A stretch of 64,000 nt of DNA, from assembly GCF_001899075.1 (NCBI RefSeq), contig NZ_MKVA01000009.1:186001-250000 (forward strand), read 5' to 3'. The position numbers and the translations under genes are program-made. The notes beneath the pieces are model-generated. The model was not told the DNA's origin, searched no databases, and was given only the letters and a program-made list of their open reading frames with translations. Shown piece after piece: positions 59,683-64,000 of this stretch. Positions within the stretch are counted from its first letter, which is position 1. Each line of letters starts with the position of its first letter. Origin of the DNA: Devosia sp. 67-54. Lineage in GTDB: Bacteria > Pseudomonadota > Alphaproteobacteria > Rhizobiales > Devosiaceae.

Positions 59683-61781
59683 AGCGCGAGCTCCTGGGCA
59701 AGAGAGGCGGATGGCGCGACATGGCCGTCGTTGTCGGTGGCGGTCATGATCATGCTGCCGCTGGGATCGACCTCGCAGACGAAGCCGGGATAGACGACGG
59801 TGGTGGTGTCGAGCTGGTCGATGATGGCGGGGCCGGCGAGCGGCACGCCGAGCGGCGCCTTCAGCCGGTCGTAGACCGGGGTGTCGACGCCCTCGGCAAA
59901 TTCGGGGAAGAAGCGGGCAATGCGGCTGCCCTTCTTCGCCTCATCCCAGCTTTTCGTCGTGGCCGGCCCCGGCAGCTCCGGATTGGCGACCGGAAACCAA
60001 TGCACAGTACGCAGGCTGACGATCTCGACCGGGGCCTCCGGATCGGACTGGCCGTAGACCTCCTGGTGGCGGCGGTGGAAGCTGGCGACCAGGCGGGCGA
60101 CGGCGGCGGCGTCGATCTCGCCCTCGAGCACGATGTTGAGCTCGAAGGACTGGCCGACATAGCGCAGGTCGGCGGAGCGGATGACGCGCGCATCGGCGGC
60201 GGCGACCCCCTCCTCGCGCATCTGGGCGAGGCCGAGCAGGTCGAGTTCGCCGAAGGTGGCGGCAAGGTCGTCGCGGCCGGTGGCCTCGGACTTGCGGTTG
60301 AAGGAGATGGCGTTGTCGTGCTCGATGTTGGCGACGAGAAGACCGAGGGCGGCGAGGACGCCTGGCACAGCCGGCACGATCACCTTCTTCATGGCGAGGG
60401 CGCGGGCGACGAGACCGCCATGCACGGCGCCGCCGCCGCCGAGCACGACCAGCGCGAAATCGCGCGGGTCGTAGCCGCGGCCGACCGTCCACAGCCGGAT
60501 CTCGTTGGCCATGTTGGCATTGGCGATGGCGTGGATGGCCCAGGCGGTCTCGTGGACCGGCAGGTCAAGCCGGCGGCCGAGGGCCTCGATGGCGCGGTGC
60601 GAGGCGGCGGCATCGATGCGCACGCGACCGCCGCCGAAATTGCTGGCGTCGAGCCAGCCGAGCACGAGGCTGGCATCGGTGACGGTAGGCTCGGTGCCAC
60701 CTTGGCCGTAGGCCACCGGCCCCGGCTGCGCGCCGGCGCTCTGCGGGCCGACATGCAGGCCGCCAGCGGCGTCGAGCCAGGCGATGGAGCCGCCGCCGGC
60801 GCCGATGGCGGTGCAGTCGATGGTGGGCAGGCGGATCGGGTAGTTGATGATCCGGCCTTCGGTGGTGGTCAGCACGCGGCCCCCGCGGACGACGGCGATA
60901 TCGGCCGAGGTGCCGCCGACATCGAGGCTGATGATGTTCCTGCTGCCGGCCGCTTCGGCGATGTGGTGGGCGCCGCGGACGCCGGCGGCCGGGCCGGAGA
61001 CGAGGGTGCGGGCCGGTGCCTCGAGGATACGGCGGTAGCTGGAGATGCCGCCGCGCGACTGCATGATTTCGAGGTCGACGTCGAGGCCGGCATTCCTGAG
61101 GCCCGCCATCAGCTGCTCGATGTGCCGGCGCATCACCGGCTTCAGGTAGGCGTCGAGGGCGGTGACGCAGAGCCGCTCATATTCGCGGAACACCGGATCG
61201 ACCTCGGACGAGATGGAGACGGCAATGGCGGGGTAGGCTTCGGCGATGAGCTCGCGGATGCGGCGCTCGTGGCGCGGGTTGAGGAAGGAGAACAGGCAGC
61301 AGACGGCAATGGCCTCGACCTTTTCGACTTCCACGAGGTCGCGGATGACGGCGCGGGCCTGATCCTCGTCGAGCTCGGTCAGCACCTGGCCCTGGGCGCC
61401 GATGCGCTCGACGACGCCGCGGCGCTGGCGGCGCGGGGCGATAAACACCGGGGTCTCGGGCTCGACGAACAGATCGTAGAGCACGTCGCGCTTCTGCCGG
61501 CCGATCTCGAGCACGTCCTCGAAGCCGGCGGTCATGATGATGCCGGTGGGGGCGCCACGATGCTCGATCACGGCGTTGGTGCCGACGGTGGTGCCCAGAA
61601 TGAAGCGGGTGACGCCGGACGGCTCGGCGCCGGCCCGCTCGAGCACACTGCGAATCGCATCGACGATGCCCGCCGCATAATCGTCGGGCCGCGACACCAC
61701 CTTGGAGATGGTGAGACCGCCCCTGTCGTCCGCGAGAACGATGTCGGTGAAGGTGCCCCCCACATCAACGCCAATAATCAT
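59679..61781 (-). CDS. hyuA: Hydantoinase/oxoprolinase A subunit, pair 2
   Basis: 700 residues. Phosphate loops IIGVDVGGTFTDIVLADD and ISLDVGGTSADIAVV, plus LVVLGGGGAVHGGLVA. First gene of the 11-gene minus-strand operon, under a sigma-70-like promoter and two IclR-type operators immediately upstream. It supplies the ATP-dependent half of ring opening with HyuB2. Substrate not defined by sequence. Confidence 0.9.
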   Translation of the reverse strand: MIIGVDVGGTFTDIVLADDRGGLTISKVVSRPDDYAAGIVDAIRSVLERAGAEPSGVTRFILGTTVGTNAVIEHRGAPTGIIMTAGFEDVLEIGRQKRDVLYDLFVEPETPVFIAPRRQRRGVVERIGAQGQVLTELDEDQARAVIRDLVEVEKVEAIAVCCLFSFLNPRHERRIRELIAEAYPAIAVSISSEVDPVFREYERLCVTALDAYLKPVMRRHIEQLMAGLRNAGLDVDLEIMQSRGGISSYRRILEAPARTLVSGPAAGVRGAHHIAEAAGSRNIISLDVGGTSADIAVVRGGRVLTTTEGRIINYPIRLPTIDCTAIGAGGGSIAWLDAAGGLHVGPQSAGAQPGPVAYGQGGTEPTVTDASLVLGWLDASNFGGGRVRIDAAASHRAIEALGRRLDLPVHETAWAIHAIANANMANEIRLWTVGRGYDPRDFALVVLGGGGAVHGGLVARALAMKKVIVPAVPGVLAALGLLVANIEHDNAISFNRKSEATGRDDLAATFGELDLLGLAQMREEGVAAADARVIRSADLRYVGQSFELNIVLEGEIDAAAVARLVASFHRRHQEVYGQSDPEAPVEIVSLRTVHWFPVANPELPGPATTKSWDEAKKGSRIARFFPEFAEGVDTPVYDRLKAPLGVPLAGPAIIDQLDTTTVVYPGFVCEVDPSGSMIMTATDNDGHVAPSASLAQELAL

Positions 61782-61796
61782 AACCCACCTGATCGC

Positions 61797-61834
61797 GTTG
61801 CATAATGCGCAACAGTGTTGCTAATTCATGCAAG
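61797..61834. promoter_or_regulatory. IclR operator copy 2 with an adjoining degenerate copy
   Basis: GTTGCATAATGCGCAAC (61797-61813) is a full GTTGC-N7-GCAAC site. An imperfect one with an 8-bp spacer and one mismatch (GTTGC ... GCAAG) follows at 61817-61834. Both lie between the -10 element and the hyuA2 start, a repressing position. Confidence 0.7.
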
Positions 61835-61861
61835 CTATAGCGGGGGCTCATTTTCTGTCAA
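61834..61861 (-). promoter_or_regulatory. Sigma-70-like promoter of the hydantoinase operon
   Basis: On the minus strand TTGACA (61861-61856) and TATAGC (61839-61834) are 16 bp apart. Start of transcription would be near 61827, within the operator region, about 45 bp before hyuA2. The rest of the 351-bp divergent gap up to 62132 holds no gene. Confidence 0.6.
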
Positions 61862-62056
61862 GCGGCCTTCTTCGGGCCGTCAGTTTGGTCGAGTCACGGC
61901 TAAGCCGAACGGCCAATTCGAAAGGAAAGCCCTTTACAAACAAAATGTTGGCTCGCTCGCGGAATTGTTTGTCGGGTGCGACGCCGCATCGTTGGGCGCA
62001 CGGGACCGTTGTTGAGATACTGCATAGCCACCGCAGAGCGGCGGGACGAATCCGCC

Positions 62057-62085
62057 TTGACAGCCCGCAAAAATGCTCTTTACAT
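62057..62085 (+). promoter_or_regulatory. Sigma-70-like promoter of the peptide-type ABC operon
   Basis: TTGACA (62057-62062) and TTACAT (62080-62085) with a 17-bp spacer. Start of transcription would be near 62092, just before operator copy 3 and about 40 bp before the binding-protein gene. Confidence 0.5.
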
Positions 62086-62101
62086 CAAATTTGTGAACAG
62101 T

Positions 62102-62118
62102 GTTGCGCTTTGTGCAAC
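62102..62118. promoter_or_regulatory. IclR operator copy 3, before the binding-protein gene
   Basis: GTTGCGCTTTGTGCAAC, again GTTGC-N7-GCAAC, directly before the ribosome-binding site AAGGAGG and 14 bp from the ATG. Bound repressor would block the promoter at 62057. Confidence 0.7.
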
Positions 62119-62132
62119 AAGGAGGAACCATT

Positions 62133-63713
62133 ATGCGTCTGACGCGCCGAAACTTCATGCTGTCCGCTGCCAGCGCGGCAGTGGCGTCGCCCTTCGTCAT
62201 CCGGCCCGGTTTTGCGCAGAGCAGCCCGAACGTGATCCGCTCGAAGGTGATCGCTTCCCTGAGCTCGCTGGATCCGATCTGGACCACCGCCTACATCACC
62301 CGCAACCACGGCTACATGATCTTCGACACGCTGTTCAGCGTGGACGAGGGGCTGAACGTGAAGCCGCAGATGGTCGACAGCTTCGATATCTCGGCCGACC
62401 AGCTGACCTACACCTTCGCGCTGCGCGACGGACTACGCTTCCACGACGGCGCCCCGGTCACCTCAGCGGACGTCATCGCGTCGATCCAGCGCTGGTCGAA
62501 GAAGGACAATCTGGGGCTGCGCATCGGCAAGCTCATCGGCAGCCTGACGGCGGTCGACGCGCGCACCGTCAGGCTCGAACTCACCTCGCCCTTCTCGCTG
62601 CTGCTGCAGTCGCTGGGCAAGGCCAGCTCGAACTGCTGCTTCATCATGCCGGAACGGCTGGCGCAGACCGACGTGGCGACGCAGGTGACCGAGATGATCG
62701 GCTCGGGGCCGTTCACCTTCTCGGCCGGCGATTACGTACCGGGCTCCAAGGCGGTGTATGTGCGCAACGCCGACTACAAGCCGCGCCAGGAGCCTCCGTC
62801 GGGCACGTCCGGCGGCAAGGTGGTCAAGGTCGACCGCGTCGAATGGCTCTTCATGGACGACGTGACCGCCACCAACGCCATGCAGAGCGGCGAGCTCGAC
62901 TATTTCGAGGAGCCCTCGCCCGAACTGCTGCCGGTGCTGGGCGCCCTGCCCGGCGTGACGCTGGACGTGACCAACAAATCCGGCGTCGAGATGGTGGTGC
63001 GGCCCAACCACACCGCCAAGCCGTTCGACAATCCGGATTTCCGCGCCGCTTTCATGCGCATGCTCAACCCCGTCGAGCACCTGACCAGCTATCTGGGCGA
63101 CCCGAAATACTTCACCGTCGACGGCTCGGTGTATCCGGTGGGCACGCCGTACCATACCGACGCCGGCGTCATCACGTTCAACCCCGACGAGGCCAAGGAA
63201 CTGCTGGCCAAGAGCGGCTACAACAACGAGCCGATCGTCGTGCTGCAGGCGACCGACATCGCCACCAACCGCATCTTCTCGACGGTGACGGCCGACCAGC
63301 TGCGCCGCGCCGGGCTGAACGTGCAGGTGCAGGCCAGCGACTTCAGCACCATGTTCGCCCGGGCGCTGAAGAACGACCCGATCGAGTCCGGCAATGGCTG
63401 GCACATGATCCACTTCGCCAACATCGCGACCGATATGGCCGACCCGATCACCAGCCGCTCGCTGTCGGGCGCCGGCGACTATCTGGGCTGGGCCAAGGAC
63501 GAGAAGGTGGAACAGCTGCGCACGGCGTTCCTGGCGGAAGGCGACATCGAAAAGCGCAAGCCGATCGCCGCCGACATCCAGGTCGAGGCGCTGCAGCAGG
63601 GCTTCATCTTCCCTGGCGGCACCTTCTACCAGCCGCACGCGTATACGGCTGCGATCAAGAACGTCGTCAGCGCCCCCGTGCCGATATACTGGGGCATGGA
63701 AAAGACGGCGTAG
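62133..63713 (+). CDS. Peptide/opine-type (family 5) solute-binding protein, Tat signal
   Basis: 526 residues from ATG 62133 with AAGGAGG upstream. Twin-arginine signal LTRRNFMLSAASAAVASP; mature protein begins near SSPNVIRSKVIASLSSLDPIWTTAY and has the family 5 layout (TYTFALRDGLRFHDGAPVTSADVIASIQRW). Captures a peptide-like or amino-acid-derived solute for the permease that follows. Divergent from the hydantoinase operon and under the same operator type, so it should supply the pathway's substrate. Confidence 0.92.
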   Translation: MRLTRRNFMLSAASAAVASPFVIRPGFAQSSPNVIRSKVIASLSSLDPIWTTAYITRNHGYMIFDTLFSVDEGLNVKPQMVDSFDISADQLTYTFALRDGLRFHDGAPVTSADVIASIQRWSKKDNLGLRIGKLIGSLTAVDARTVRLELTSPFSLLLQSLGKASSNCCFIMPERLAQTDVATQVTEMIGSGPFTFSAGDYVPGSKAVYVRNADYKPRQEPPSGTSGGKVVKVDRVEWLFMDDVTATNAMQSGELDYFEEPSPELLPVLGALPGVTLDVTNKSGVEMVVRPNHTAKPFDNPDFRAAFMRMLNPVEHLTSYLGDPKYFTVDGSVYPVGTPYHTDAGVITFNPDEAKELLAKSGYNNEPIVVLQATDIATNRIFSTVTADQLRRAGLNVQVQASDFSTMFARALKNDPIESGNGWHMIHFANIATDMADPITSRSLSGAGDYLGWAKDEKVEQLRTAFLAEGDIEKRKPIAADIQVEALQQGFIFPGGTFYQPHAYTAAIKNVVSAPVPIYWGMEKTA

Positions 63714-63789
63714 GATCGCCCCCGGCGGACGGCATGGGGTCGGCCTGACCGAAGCGTGAAGGACACTCATCGATGCGAGCTCTTCGGTC

Positions 63790-64000
63790 ATGATCGGCTA
63801 TCTCGTCCGCCGTATTTTCGCGGTGATCCCGGTGCTGCTGCTGGTGGCGGTGGCCGTGTTCTCGCTGCTGCAGCTGACGCCGGGCGACCCGGCGCAGCTG
63901 ATCGCCGGCGACACGGCCACGCCCGAGCAGATCCAGGCGATCCGCGAGAAACTGCACCTCGACCAGCCGCCGCTGGTGCAGGCCATGGCCTGGGGCTCGG
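63790..64000 (+). CDS. DppB-type ABC transporter permease (3' end outside window)
   Basis: First 70 codons only. Starts MIGYLVRRIFAVIPVLLLVAVAVFSLLQLTPGDPAQ, the standard beginning of DppB/OppB permeases, followed by AGDTATPEQIQAIREKLHLDQP. It follows the binding-protein gene by 76 bp and should be continued by a DppC-type permease and ATPases outside the window. Confidence 0.9.
   Translation, partial: MIGYLVRRIFAVIPVLLLVAVAVFSLLQLTPGDPAQLIAGDTATPEQIQAIREKLHLDQPPLVQAMAWGS

Noticed and set aside
59721-61805. 694-codon open frame on the plus strand opposite hyuA2
   Set aside because: Antisense shadow in high-GC coding DNA: composition is skewed to Asp, Gly and His, and the minus-strand frame has full HyuA motifs. 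The 57685-59793 and 52666-54021 plus-strand frames are rejected for the same reason.
1-64000. tRNA, rRNA, CRISPR or phage genes
   Set aside because: Reading both strands I found no tRNA-like cloverleaf ends, no spaced direct repeats and no phage structural or integrase proteins.

Overview
The window is high-GC DNA dense in transport and catabolic genes. Codon use, SDR, Liv and Ugp-type ABC operons, DUF4432 and DUF3830 proteins and ATP-dependent hydantoinase pairs suggest an alphaproteobacterium of the Hyphomicrobiales (Rhizobiales) type. I cannot name the genus from sequence alone. I saw no rRNA, tRNA, CRISPR array, prophage or intact insertion sequence.

Layout. 1-1.2 kb: the end of one secreted SH3-like protein and a complete paralogue. 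1.3-3.9 kb: two convergent paralogous LuxR-type regulators. 4.0-5.6 kb: a PHP-like phosphoesterase. 5.6-12.3 kb: sulfatase/sugar-ABC cluster 1 (LysR, binding protein, two permeases, sulfatase, DUF4432). 12.6-13.4 kb: a cold-shock gene with a probable long leader and a small companion gene. 13.6-23.7 kb: a sigma-54 enhancer-binding protein followed by a seven-gene operon: 3-hydroxybutyrate dehydrogenase, five Liv-type ABC subunits, thiolase and acetoacetyl-CoA synthetase. 23.9-29.6 kb: sulfatase/ABC cluster 2 with a divergent LacI. 29.7-35.5 kb: sulfatase/ABC cluster 3 with a divergent LysR. 35.6-45.6 kb: sulfatase/ABC cluster 4, which also carries the only sugar-type ATPase of the window, a cytoplasmic glycerophosphodiesterase, a LacI, an inositol-phosphatase-like enzyme and a divergent secreted phosphodiesterase. 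45.6-47.4 kb: decayed DNA with a frameshifted aroM-family pseudogene and an IS481-type transposase remnant. 47.4-64 kb: an IclR-controlled locus with two hydantoinase/oxoprolinase A/B pairs, a D-cysteine desulfhydrase-like enzyme, rhodanese, M20 amidohydrolase, DUF1684, DUF3830 and TrxB, divergent from a peptide-type ABC transporter that runs off the right end.

How the parts work together. The 13.6-23.7 kb genes form a complete route from outside 3-hydroxybutyrate or acetoacetate to acetyl-CoA: import, oxidation, CoA activation and thiolysis. A TGGCACG-type -24/-12 promoter precedes the operon, and an 18-bp palindrome occurs three times around it. The four sulfatases have no signal peptides, so sulfated (or phosphorylated) solutes are probably imported intact and cleaved inside; three of the four transporters lack an ATPase gene and may share the one in cluster 4. 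In the IclR locus a 17-bp operator, GTTGC-N7-GCAAC, lies before iclR and before both divergent catabolic transcripts, defining a local regulon. Its enzyme set suggests opening of a sulfur-containing cyclic amino-acid derivative, with release and handling of sulfide. This is inference.
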